DNA of 47,004 nucleotides from NCBI GenBank assembly GCA_022820645.1, contig JAJEFD010000004.1:1-47004 (forward strand), read 5' to 3'. The translations under genes and the position numbers were made by a program. Positions 24,675-32,258 of this stretch are shown here, in pieces. The DNA comes from Dehalococcoidia bacterium. GTDB lineage: Bacteria; Chloroflexota; Dehalococcoidia; Lucifugimonadales; Australimonadaceae. Each line of letters opens with the position of its first letter. Position 1 is the stretch's first letter. The notes under the pieces are model-generated. The model was not told the origin of the DNA. It was given only the letters and a program-made list of their open reading frames with translations, and did no database searches.

Positions 24675-26423
24675 CTACCCCGACGACCCGGCGACGCTCA
24701 CCGTGACGATGTCCTCTCCGTGGTACTTCTGGTGCCGCACGGACGAGGCGTAGTGCCGCAGCAGCCGGAACGATATCTCCCGCTCGTCCTCGATATCCGG
24801 CATCTCGCCCATGTACGCAAGGCGGTCCTCCAGGTTCTCTCCTTCCGAGCCCGTCACGAACTCCAACTCTGCTCCGGCATGGTCGCCCCGCGCGGTCACC
24901 ACCAGCCGCCGCGCCCCCGAGCCTTCCGGCCTGTTGCCGTCCTCTGCCAGCAGGCTCGACACCGTCTCCTCGCCCACAAGCACCAGCCGCTCCGTCGAGG
25001 CGTCGTTCCACCCTGCTCTCGCCGCGATGCCGCGCAGGAACTCGTCCAGCTGCGGCAGGCTCTCCGTATCCAGCGCCACCTGCAGACGCCTGCGCCGGGC
25101 GGACGTCAGCTCCATGAACAGCATCATGACGATGGCCACGAGCGCGCCGGACGTCATGCCGTTGCCGAGCAGTACGCTCAGGAACCCGTCGCCCAACCGG
25201 TCTGCGAATATCCACTGGTTCTGGAAGCCCGTGCCTACCCAGAACGCAACGCCCGCGACCGCCGCCTTCCGGTGGTCCACGCCGTCCTGGATGACGATCT
25301 TCATCCCCTGCACGAAGAGCAGGCCCAGCAGCACGGTGATGTACGCCGCGGCAACGGGGCTTGGGATGGCGATCAGCACTGCCGCTACCTTCGGCAGGAA
25401 CGCGACTGCAGCGATGATGACGCCGATGACGACGCCCACCCGCCGGGCCCCGATGCCGGTGACCTCGGCGAGAGCGATGCTGGACGAATACGTGGTGTTG
25501 GGCAGCGTCCCAGCGAGGCCGGAGAGCAGGTTCCCCATGCCGTCGGCGTTCAGCGCGCCCTGCACGACGCGGAAGTCCGTCGCCTGCGGCTTGCGGCGGG
25601 AGACGCGCTGGATGGCGACGCCGTCGCCGATGGTCTCGATAGCGCCCACCAGCGTGACGATGATGAACGCGGGCAGCAGCCCCCAGAACTCGGGCCCCGG
25701 GCTCAGGTCGAACCCCGGCCATGCGCCCAGGGGTACGCCGACCCACGGCGCGTCCAGTATCGCCTGCGCGTCGTACAGCCCGAAGGGCGCGGCTACCGCG
25801 CAGCCCACCACTATCCCGATGATCGGCGACCATAGCCGCCACCTCGGCGGAGCGCGCAGCACGAGCACCAGGACGGTGACGATGGTCGCGACGGTGACGA
25901 TGGGTGCGGCGGTTGAGGACGAGCCTTCGGGGACGTCCGTGAGCATGCCGAATATGATGGGAAACACCGTTGCGGCTATCAGCATGATGACGGTGCCGGA
26001 CACCACCGGCGTGAATATCCGCCGCAGCAGCGACAGCCGTGCTGCCATGGCGAACTGGAACAGCGACGACACCACGATCAGGCTCGCCATCGTGGCGGGT
26101 CCTGCCGTGACCAGCGCGGCAACGCACACCGCGATGAACGCCCCGGAAGTGCCCATCATGAGCACGTGGCCGGCGCCGATACGTCCAAGCCGCGCGGCCT
26201 GCAGGACGGTCGTGGCCCCGCTGACGAGCAGGGCTGCGAACACGCCCCACGCAAGGTAGCTGTCCGATTCCTCCGCGATCCGCACCACGATGACGACGGT
26301 CAGCGCCACCGGCGCAAGGATCACCAGCGCGGCCTGGAAGCCCGCGCCCAACGCCACTAACGGGGGAGGACTCTCTTCCGGTTCGTATCGGACGCTCTCA
26401 TTCACGCTTGCCATACCTGCCAT
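24675..26423 (-). CDS. NCS2 nucleobase permease fused to a GHKL-ATPase-like domain
   Basis: A 582-residue protein. Residues 20-440 form a uracil/xanthine permease (NCS2, UraA/UapA-type) with about 12-14 helices; GTLPNTTYSSSIALAEVTGI matches the family's substrate region (PNTTFSQN-like), and AIETIGDGVAIQRVSRRK matches the helix before it. Residues from about 443 form a separate soluble domain of about 140 residues. Its ERLVLVGEETVSSLL and EREISFRLLRHYASSV segments look like a degenerate GHKL/RsbW-type kinase ATPase, with the N-box asparagine replaced by Ser. ATG 26423 is used; ATG 26414 is also possible. Domain fusion is clear by layout; ATP binding is a guess. Imports a purine or pyrimidine base with protons by family. 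Confidence 0.75.
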   Translation of the reverse strand: MAGMASVNESVRYEPEESPPPLVALGAGFQAALVILAPVALTVVIVVRIAEESDSYLAWGVFAALLVSGATTVLQAARLGRIGAGHVLMMGTSGAFIAVCVAALVTAGPATMASLIVVSSLFQFAMAARLSLLRRIFTPVVSGTVIMLIAATVFPIIFGMLTDVPEGSSSTAAPIVTVATIVTVLVLVLRAPPRWRLWSPIIGIVVGCAVAAPFGLYDAQAILDAPWVGVPLGAWPGFDLSPGPEFWGLLPAFIIVTLVGAIETIGDGVAIQRVSRRKPQATDFRVVQGALNADGMGNLLSGLAGTLPNTTYSSSIALAEVTGIGARRVGVVIGVIIAAVAFLPKVAAVLIAIPSPVAAAYITVLLGLLFVQGMKIVIQDGVDHRKAAVAGVAFWVGTGFQNQWIFADRLGDGFLSVLLGNGMTSGALVAIVMMLFMELTSARRRRLQVALDTESLPQLDEFLRGIAARAGWNDASTERLVLVGEETVSSLLAEDGNRPEGSGARRLVVTARGDHAGAELEFVTGSEGENLEDRLAYMGEMPDIEDEREISFRLLRHYASSVRHQKYHGEDIVTVSVAGSSG

Positions 26424-26555
26424 TTACCTCTCTTCGTCGTTCCTGCGGAGGCAGGAACCTCGCAGCCTTTCCTATCATTCTGAGCGAAGCCCGCGCTTTA
26501 GCGCGCGGAATCCTCTCGGCTTGCCTGGTGTAGCGACGTCCCTTGTGGGCCCCCC
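26424..26555. repeat. Repeat-filled gap: family A plus family C
   Basis: Family A palindrome GTTCCTGC-GGAG-GCAGGAAC at 26439-26458 (perfect stem). Family C follows at 26474-26554, with the variant GCCCGCGCTTTAGCGCGCGG inserted early. The NUDIX stop codon falls at the right edge. Confidence 0.7.
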
Positions 26556-27056
26556 TCACCCCACCTTCCGCAGCCCCAGGTACCGGGTGCCCGCGAACCC
26601 GCTCGCCCGGTCCTCCCAGAAGGTCGTCTTCAGCTCCTCCGGGTGAACGATGAGTTCCGCCATCTCGTCCCGATGGACGAAACGCACGTCCTTGATGAGA
26701 TGGTCGAGGTCGTAGATGCCGGCGCCGGGTTCGCCTCGCTTCACCGTTCCGCTGTACGAGTCCGCTATGAAGTACACCTCGCAGTGGTACCAGCCCGGCT
26801 CCACGAATACTCCGACGTAGGCGATTCTACCAAGCTCGACGCTCAGCCCCGTCTCTTCGATGGCCTCGCGCTTTGCGCACTCCGTGAGCGACTCCTCCCC
26901 CTCGACCCCGCCTCCCGGCGTCACCCACCACGGCTCCCCGCCGAAGGAATCGTCGGACTGGTGCTGCACGAGGAGCATCGAGTCGCCGTCGACCACGATT
27001 GCGCCCGCGCGGATGCGGTACTGCAATCCTCCGCTCTGCTCACCCTGCATCGGCAT
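26556..27056 (-). CDS. NUDIX hydrolase
   Basis: A 166-residue pyrophosphohydrolase that cleaves nucleoside diphosphates linked to another group. The NUDIX box GX5EX7REUXEEXGU is complete at about 49-71 (GGVEGEESLTECAKREAIEE, then TGL). The core fold is standard: an N-terminal strand RAGAIVVDGDSMLLVQ before the box, and an FVEPGWYHCEVYF strand after. The exact nucleotide is unknown. The start is ATG 27056 (ATG 27050 is the alternative); a far upstream in-frame start would cross the next gene in an antisense-like frame and is not believed. It starts 20 bp after the flavin-enzyme stop, so the two may be co-transcribed. Confidence 0.88.
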   Translation of the reverse strand: MPMQGEQSGGLQYRIRAGAIVVDGDSMLLVQHQSDDSFGGEPWWVTPGGGVEGEESLTECAKREAIEETGLSVELGRIAYVGVFVEPGWYHCEVYFIADSYSGTVKRGEPGAGIYDLDHLIKDVRFVHRDEMAELIVHPEELKTTFWEDRASGFAGTRYLGLRKVG

Positions 27057-27076
27057 GGGGCCAGCGCGTAGCGCTT

Positions 27077-28210
27077 CTAGAACATCCGGCCTGAGGGCTC
27101 GAATCCCAGGTAGTACTGCCCTGCGCTGTCGTAGTGCTCCAGCCGTCCCTGTATCTGTTGCGTTATCGCGTGGGCGTCCTGGAACTTGCGCTGGATGGGG
27201 CTCGACTCGAATATCGCGCTCGACCCGAACACCGAGTACGCCATGTCCGCCACCTGCGCGCCCTGCCGGATCGCGTGCGAACTCGCCAGCCGCAGCTCCA
27301 TGCGGTGCTCCAGCGGCAGGTCGTGGTCGTCCAGCGCCTTCTGCCACAGCTTGACGGCCTTCTCCTGGAGGAAGGCGTTGGCTGCGCCCCAGGTAGCCTC
27401 GGCCTGCCCGATGATGCGCTGGATGGCGGGCTGGTCCCGCAGCAGCGTCTGCTCCTGCGGCTTCTTCCGCGTCGCGATCTCGATAGCGGCGTCGAGCGCC
27501 GAGCGCGCCACGCCCAGCGCCACCATGCCGAAGCCGGAGCCGAAGAACAGGCTGCGCGGTATCAGGTAGAGTGGCCCGTCCTCGCGCGGCGTCTTCAGTT
27601 CCACGTACACACGGCTGGCGGGGACGAACACGTCCTTCGCCTCGAAAGAGAAGCTGCCCGTGCCCTTGAGGCCGTTCACCTGCCACGTGTCGATGAACGT
27701 GAACTCGCCCTTTGGGATGATGCAGTTGAGCGCGGTGGGGTCGGCGATGCGCTCCAGCCCCACGGCCCAGGTCGCGTGCCGTGAACCGCTGCTGAAGTTC
27801 CACCTCCCGCTCACCGAGTAGCCGCCGTCCACCTGCTTGAACTCGGAGTGCGCGGGCGGCCCGTTGCACAGGATCGACCGGCTGTCGCTCCATATCTCCT
27901 GCGCCAGCGGCTCCGGCATCAGCGACGCCATCGTCCCCAGGATGTTGTTCTGGTTGAAGCACCATGCCGTGCTGCCGTCCGCCGTCGCGACCGCCTGCAC
28001 TATGGCCAGGTAGTCGAGGTAGTCGATCTCGAGCCCGCCCACGGAGCGTGGGACGAGCAGCCGGAAGAGGCCCAGGTCCACCATTGCGTCGATGACGTCC
28101 TGCGGTATCTGCCGCTCCCGCTCGATGGCGTCGCCCGCGTCCGCGATGCGCGCGAGGACCGCCTGGAAATCGGCGCTCTGCACCGTCGGGCTGCTCTCTG
28201 TGATTGTCAT
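27077..28210 (-). CDS. Acyl-CoA dehydrogenase-fold flavin enzyme, monooxygenase-like (HsaA/DszC group)
   Basis: A 377-residue enzyme with an N-terminal alpha domain (about 1-110), a beta domain with the SGRWNFSSGSRHATWAVG segment typical of reduced-flavin group D monooxygenases, and a C-terminal helical domain ending near DAHAITQQIQG. The W-x-F-x-SG motif and the missing clear CoA-dehydrogenase catalytic Glu favour a monooxygenase (HsaA, DszC, HpaB relatives) over an acyl-CoA dehydrogenase. Such enzymes need a flavin reductase, which I do not see nearby. The start is ATG 28210 with AAGG upstream; GTG 28219 is nine bases earlier. It lies 16 bp after the amidohydrolase on the same strand, so an aromatic or sulfur compound pathway is plausible. 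Confidence 0.75.
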   Translation of the reverse strand: MTITESSPTVQSADFQAVLARIADAGDAIERERQIPQDVIDAMVDLGLFRLLVPRSVGGLEIDYLDYLAIVQAVATADGSTAWCFNQNNILGTMASLMPEPLAQEIWSDSRSILCNGPPAHSEFKQVDGGYSVSGRWNFSSGSRHATWAVGLERIADPTALNCIIPKGEFTFIDTWQVNGLKGTGSFSFEAKDVFVPASRVYVELKTPREDGPLYLIPRSLFFGSGFGMVALGVARSALDAAIEIATRKKPQEQTLLRDQPAIQRIIGQAEATWGAANAFLQEKAVKLWQKALDDHDLPLEHRMELRLASSHAIRQGAQVADMAYSVFGSSAIFESSPIQRKFQDAHAITQQIQGRLEHYDSAGQYYLGFEPSGRMF

Positions 28211-28226
28211 CGTCTGCACCTTCTGG

Positions 28227-29144
28227 CTAGAGGTCGAGGCCGAACACGCGGATGGCGTTCTCGCTATAGATCGCCTCGCGCTGCGCGTCGGTGAGACGCG
28301 GCACGGCCTGCACGCTCACGGGCGGCGTGTAGTCGCCCATCCCGAACGGGTAGTCGCTGCCGAGCATCAACCGCTCGGCCCCGACCGTCTCGACGAGGTA
28401 GTTCAGCACGGGCGTGCTGTGCGTGAGCGTGTCGAAGTACAGCTTGCTGAAGTACTCGGACGGCGGACGGGGGATGGCCGTCTCCAGGATGAGGTGCTGC
28501 CGCCACGCGTGCTCCCACCGCCCCCGCAGCAGCGGGCACGTCCCGCCGCCGTGCGCCAGCACGAACCGCAGGTCCGGCATCTCCTCCAGCACGCCGCCGA
28601 AGATGAGGCAGCCCGCGGCGACCGCCGTATCGCTCGGGTTCCCGATGATGTTGTTCATGAAGAACTCGCTGAGCCGGTCTTGGCCGAGCACGTTCTGCGG
28701 GTGCACGAACGCCGCGACGTCCAGCTCCTGCATCTTGCGGTACAGCGGGGCGAAGCGCGGCGCGTGCAGGTTCTCACCCTGCACGTTCGTCAGGATCTCC
28801 AGCCCCCGGAAACCGAGCTCCTTCACGCAGCGCTCCAGCTCGGCGGCCGCTGCCTCCGGCTCCTGCATCGGGAGCGTCGCCAGCCCGATGAACCGCTCCG
28901 AGCCCGCGATCGCCTCGGCGGTCGCGTCGTTCATCTGGCGGCAGAGGTCCGGCGCAGAGTTCTGGACGTACGGCGGCGCGGAGACGAGCTCCACGTCGAT
29001 GCCGCGCTCGTCCATGTCGGCGAGACGCTGGTCGAGGTCGGACATGCTGTCGCGCATGTTCGCCGCGGGCCCGAACCCGCCCCGCCGGTTCGCCAACTCC
29101 GGAACGGTCGCTGGTATGTAATGTGCATGAACGTCGATTCGCAT
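28227..29144 (-). CDS. Amidohydrolase 2 / ACMSD-like metal-dependent hydrolase
   Basis: A 305-residue TIM-barrel protein of the aminocarboxymuconate-semialdehyde decarboxylase group, which includes decarboxylases and hydrolases of aromatic acids. The metal site is visible: HAH motif H6-H8 (DVHAHYIP), H148 (FVHPQ), H198 (LAHGGG) and D264 (LGSDYPF), the standard set. The start is ATG 29144; an upstream extension passes through repeats and is unlikely. It likely forms an operon with the flavin enzyme and NUDIX gene downstream, spacings 16 and 20 bp. Substrate is unknown. It may ring-open or decarboxylate an aromatic product made by the flavin enzyme, an inference from neighbourhood. Confidence 0.82.
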   Translation of the reverse strand: MRIDVHAHYIPATVPELANRRGGFGPAANMRDSMSDLDQRLADMDERGIDVELVSAPPYVQNSAPDLCRQMNDATAEAIAGSERFIGLATLPMQEPEAAAAELERCVKELGFRGLEILTNVQGENLHAPRFAPLYRKMQELDVAAFVHPQNVLGQDRLSEFFMNNIIGNPSDTAVAAGCLIFGGVLEEMPDLRFVLAHGGGTCPLLRGRWEHAWRQHLILETAIPRPPSEYFSKLYFDTLTHSTPVLNYLVETVGAERLMLGSDYPFGMGDYTPPVSVQAVPRLTDAQREAIYSENAIRVFGLDL

Positions 29145-29356
29145 AACGCCGCGTATCCTACGCCAAACCCGCCCCGCGTGCGCACCCGGTTCCGCGGTGG
29201 GGTGGAGTAGGGGGATGTCATTCCGAGCGGAGCGCGGCGGAGTCGAGGAATCTCTCTCACATGGTGTAGGGGCGCCCCTCGTGGGTGCCCTTCGGGTTCC
29301 TTTCCTCCTCGACGGGGGAAGGTCAGGATGGAGGTGAACTGGAGGAGCGGCGCCCC
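29145..29356. repeat. Repeat-filled gap: family C then family B
   Basis: Complete family C at 29217-29291 (CATTCCGAGCGGAGCGCGGC, AGTCGAGGAATCTCTCTC, then GGTGTAGGGGCGCCCCTCGT). Family B hairpin CCTCCTCGAC/GGGGGAAGG with its tail TCAGGATGGAGGTGAA lies at about 29299-29338. No gene is seen. Confidence 0.65.
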
Positions 29357-29977
29357 CTATGCCGGCCCGGCGTCGCGCCCCGCGAAGTGGTTCGCCATCC
29401 GGTTCTGCGCGGCCGCCGAGACCGTCTCCGCGATGCGTCCCGCCCGCGTCTCCGGCCTCTTCGCCGTCTTGATCCACCACAGGATGGCCTTCTTCGACCT
29501 GTCCGGGAAGCGCTCGAAGGATCCCTGCGCCGTCTCGTTCTCCGCCAGCGCCTCGGCGAGATCGGGCGGGACGAAGACCTCCTCGATCTCGTCGTAGACC
29601 GTCCACGAGCCGTTCGCCTGCGCCGTCTCGACCATCCGCATGCCCGCCGGGGCCATCAGCCCCTCCGCCGACAGCCGTGCGACCTTCTCCTTGTTCAGCC
29701 GCGACCACGGACCCTTTGGCCTGCGCGGCGTGAACAACTGCATCGCGCGCTCGTCGTCCAGCCTGTTCGTGCGTGAGTCGATCCAGCCGAAGCAGAGCGC
29801 CTCGTCGACCTTCTCCGGATATGGGATGAACGGTTTGCCCGTCGCCTTCTTCCACGAAACGAGCCACACGCCCTTCGAATCGTGGTTCTGCTCCAGCCAC
29901 GCCCGCCACTCCGCCCGCGTCTCCACGAGCACCATGGGCCGCCCGTCGCTCGGATGCGTTCCGATCACCTCGGCCAT
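29357..29977 (-). CDS. YdeI/OmpD-associated family protein
   Basis: A 206-residue cytosolic protein. It has the family arrangement: WKKATGKPFIPYPEKVDEAL and CFGWIDSRTNRLDDERAMQL are near-diagnostic of this group, and RRPKGPWSRLNKEKVARL follows. The C-terminal half (about 125-200) carries the bacteriocin-protection YdeI/OmdA-like helix region, ending SFERFPDRSKKAILWWIKTA. Homologues are common stand-alone proteins without a well-defined activity, sometimes linked to resistance to antimicrobial peptides. The start is ATG 29977. The next gene upstream on this strand ends at 30002, so the two could share a transcript. Confidence 0.8.
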   Translation of the reverse strand: MAEVIGTHPSDGRPMVLVETRAEWRAWLEQNHDSKGVWLVSWKKATGKPFIPYPEKVDEALCFGWIDSRTNRLDDERAMQLFTPRRPKGPWSRLNKEKVARLSAEGLMAPAGMRMVETAQANGSWTVYDEIEEVFVPPDLAEALAENETAQGSFERFPDRSKKAILWWIKTAKRPETRAGRIAETVSAAAQNRMANHFAGRDAGPA

Positions 29978-30001
29978 GCCCGTGTAGGGGCGCGCACAGC
30001 G

Positions 30002-31081
30002 CTACCCCAGTGCGCTGAACGCCCGCAGCGGGTTCACCGACAGTATCTTGTCGATGGTCGAGGCGCTCAGGTCCCCGCGCCTGTCCAACTCCTCGGCGAG
30101 GTGGTCTTCGCGGAAAGCGTCCCCGTGCGGGTAGTCGCTCGCGGTGACGAGGAAGTCGTCGCCGAGCCGGTCGACCACGTGCGACAGGTCGTCGCCGACC
30201 GCGCACGACACGAAGATGCGGTCGCCCAGCCAGTCGTCGATGCGGTTCTTCGTGCGCGAGCGCAGCCCCTTCACGATCCAGGGCGCCCAGTCGCAGCCGA
30301 TCTCCAGGATGACGAGCTTCAGGTCCGGGAACCGCTCCATCGCCCCCGAGTCCATCAGCTGCCAGAACCCGTAGATGACCTGGTTCAGCCCGCCGCTGTA
30401 CGGGTTCGTCTGGGGGAACTGCTGCCGGTCGGGCCGGGGGTACGGCTCCGCCATGTGCCGCAGCGCCGGCGACGTGCTGCCGGTGTGGATGAGGATGGGG
30501 AGGCCCAGCCGCGCCGCTTCCTCGTAGATCGGCATGAACCCTGGGTTGCTCAGGGGCATGTCCCACGGGATGCCGTGCGTGTAGATGCCTGCCGCGCCGC
30601 CCAACTCCCTCACCCGCTGCAGCTCGGCAACCGCGAGGTCGGGCCGGCGGTACGGGATGACGGCGGCGAAGAAGAGACGCCCCTCGGACTTGGCGCACTG
30701 CGTCGCCATGAACGTGTTCCAGCTCCGGGCCAGCGCCGCCTCCAGCTCCGGGTTCTCGGCCACCGGCCCCTGCCAGATGGTCGGGAACACGATCTGCTTG
30801 TCGATGCCGGCCTCGGCCATCGCTGCGATGCGCCCCTCGATGTCAGTCAGTTCTTGGACGCCGATGTCGGCGCCTTTCTGCAAGGCCCGTTTCATGATGG
30901 TGGGCGTGCCGCCGTAGAGGCGGATCTTGTAGTCGATCACCCAGGCCGCATTGTGCGCGCCGAACGCGGTGTCTTCCGGGAACTGCACCGGGAACGGCCG
31001 GTACCGCTCGAACGCCGGGTCCAGGTAGTCCCACGTCTCGAGCCCTTCTTCGACGTGCGCGTCGCAATCGATGACAGCCAT
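30002..31081 (-). CDS. Amidohydrolase family protein (decarboxylase-like)
   Basis: A 359-residue metal-dependent hydrolase or decarboxylase of the amidohydrolase 2 group. The N-terminal motif is DCDAHVEE with D7, H9 and E11, the variant metal site of this branch instead of HxH. Later signatures are ILIHTGSTSP (histidine ligand), LVILEIGCDWAPW and LVTASDYPHGD (aspartate ligand). The long region RQQFPQTNPYSGGLN is typical of these larger members. Start ATG 31081 is preceded by GAGGAGGG; an upstream start at 31150 has no site. It differs clearly from the 28227 gene, so the window holds two separate amidohydrolases. Substrate unknown; aromatic carboxylates are favoured by family. Confidence 0.82.
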   Translation of the reverse strand: MAVIDCDAHVEEGLETWDYLDPAFERYRPFPVQFPEDTAFGAHNAAWVIDYKIRLYGGTPTIMKRALQKGADIGVQELTDIEGRIAAMAEAGIDKQIVFPTIWQGPVAENPELEAALARSWNTFMATQCAKSEGRLFFAAVIPYRRPDLAVAELQRVRELGGAAGIYTHGIPWDMPLSNPGFMPIYEEAARLGLPILIHTGSTSPALRHMAEPYPRPDRQQFPQTNPYSGGLNQVIYGFWQLMDSGAMERFPDLKLVILEIGCDWAPWIVKGLRSRTKNRIDDWLGDRIFVSCAVGDDLSHVVDRLGDDFLVTASDYPHGDAFREDHLAEELDRRGDLSASTIDKILSVNPLRAFSALG

Positions 31082-31164
31082 GGTTCCCTCCTCGCGGAGC
31101 ATCGGTCTCGTAATGGCGTGAGGATAAGGCGGGAACGCGCCGCCCGCCACTCCCCCTTCCGGCG

Positions 31165-31479
31165 TTATCCGCCCGGATGCCAGCCCAGTGCTCGCTGCAG
31201 GTTGACCAGATACTTCGCGAACGCACGTTGACCCTCAGGCGTCGCCTCCACCCACGTGCGCGGTTTGGCCTCGTGGAACTCCTTCGTCATGGCGACATAC
31301 CCCGCCTCTTCCAGTTTCCGAAGGTGCGTCGTAATGTTCCCGCCCGTCAGGTTGAGGGTCTGCTGGATGAACGTGTACGCGAGCCGGTCCGTCCCGGGCT
31401 CGGCGGTGAGCAGCGTCATGATCCGCAGCCGCGTCGACTGGTGGATCGTCTCGTTGAGGACGATGGGTTCGTCGGTCAT
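31165..31479 (-). CDS. Winged-helix transcriptional regulator
   Basis: A 104-residue DNA-binding protein, almost only a winged helix: STRLRIMTLLTAE, then recognition-helix region LNLTGGNITTHLRKLEEAGYV, then the wing (MTKEFHEAKPRTWVEATPEG). This pattern is shared by ArsR/PadR-like one-domain regulators (HTH_27-type). There is no metal or ligand domain. Its ATG overlaps the stop of the upstream membrane gene (ATGA, 31476-31479), so the two are made together. The likely role is to respond to a signal passed by that membrane protein. Targets may be the divergent ABC exporter. Confidence 0.8.
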   Translation of the reverse strand: MTDEPIVLNETIHQSTRLRIMTLLTAEPGTDRLAYTFIQQTLNLTGGNITTHLRKLEEAGYVAMTKEFHEAKPRTWVEATPEGQRAFAKYLVNLQRALGWHPGG

Positions 31480-32108
31480 AGCACGCCGCTCTTGCGCATC
31501 CACGCTGCCCCGAGCAGGGCCACGGCCAGCGTGGCTGCCGCCGACACCGCCAGCGCCGCGTCGCCCGCGAAATGGTGCGGCAGGTAGAACGCCGCCGCGA
31601 TGCCAACGCCCACCGCTGCCAGCATAGGCCGGGTCATGATGCCGAACAGAACGTACCCCAGCCCCACGACGCCGATCACGACGCCCGGTATCTGGTCGCC
31701 CGATTCATCGTTCCACATGCCTGCACCCGCCGTGATGACGAACGCGGACGCGACGATCGCCATCCAGAACGAGAACACGCGGATGCCCGCGCTGCGAGCT
31801 GCTGCGCCTGCTGCGAGCCCCTTGCTCGCGCGGTGCCCGATGATGGAACTGCCGGCCATCCCCGCTGCCCCCAGGACACCCCACACCGGACCCGGGAACC
31901 AGGGACGTTCATCAGCGAATCCCGGCGCGAATGTCTCGACCGCGTACTGCGAGAAGTACCCCAGCGACACAACCACGCCCCACAGCAGCAGGATCGCCGT
32001 CGTCCCCGCGAGGTACATCGAACTCCGGCCTTGCTCCATGGTCGTGTAGATGGCCTCCCAGCCCTCGCCGGGCGTGAGCGCCTGTCCTTCCCCGTTCGCT
32101 GCCTGCAT
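31476..32108 (-). CDS. Six-helix membrane protein paired with a regulator
   Basis: A 210-residue integral membrane protein of unknown function. Six hydrophobic segments are visible, around 33-55, 70-90, 108-128, 139-158, 160-180 and 183-203; the N-terminus is soluble (about 30 residues). No catalytic motif is seen. The start is ATG 32108 behind AAAGGAGG. It overlaps a small winged-helix regulator by 4 bp, the way membrane sensors or anti-regulator proteins are coupled to one-domain regulators in Actinobacteria and Chloroflexota. It is divergent from an ABC exporter across a 150-bp AT-rich region. Confidence 0.7.
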   Translation of the reverse strand: MQAANGEGQALTPGEGWEAIYTTMEQGRSSMYLAGTTAILLLWGVVVSLGYFSQYAVETFAPGFADERPWFPGPVWGVLGAAGMAGSSIIGHRASKGLAAGAAARSAGIRVFSFWMAIVASAFVITAGAGMWNDESGDQIPGVVIGVVGLGYVLFGIMTRPMLAAVGVGIAAAFYLPHHFAGDAALAVSAAATLAVALLGAAWMRKSGVL

Positions 32109-32258
32109 GACTTGCCTCCTTTATCACACCTCGGCCGTGGGGGCGGCCAAATGGTTTGATATGCAAACTAGTTTACAACAGAAAAGTCGATGGAGTATTG
32201 TGTGCGACACAAAACTATTTGCAATACAAACAGACTTGCGCATGCAGGAGGTGCACGG
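32109..32258. promoter_or_regulatory. Divergent AT-rich control region with palindromes
   Basis: It separates the membrane protein/regulator pair (left) from the ABC exporter (right). Two perfect palindromes stand out: AAACTAGTTT (32165-32174) and TTGTGT-GCG-ACACAA (32198-32212). Similar short segments recur (TGCAA, ACAAAC). No single promoter is convincing. The palindromes are candidate binding sites for the 104-residue winged-helix regulator. Confidence 0.5.

Noticed and set aside
23237..26259. Long plus-strand frames opposite the MFS and NCS2 genes
   Set aside because: Low-complexity Arg/Pro/Thr/Ser-rich translations without ribosome sites; the minus-strand genes explain the region.
26556..27965. 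A 469-codon NUDIX frame reaching far upstream
   Set aside because: Everything before residue 303 reads the flavin-enzyme gene in another frame; only the last 166 codons are a real NUDIX protein.
28227..30698. An 823-codon amidohydrolase frame
   Set aside because: The extra 517 codons cover repeats, the YdeI gene and part of another amidohydrolase in a wrong frame. ATG 29144 begins the real protein.
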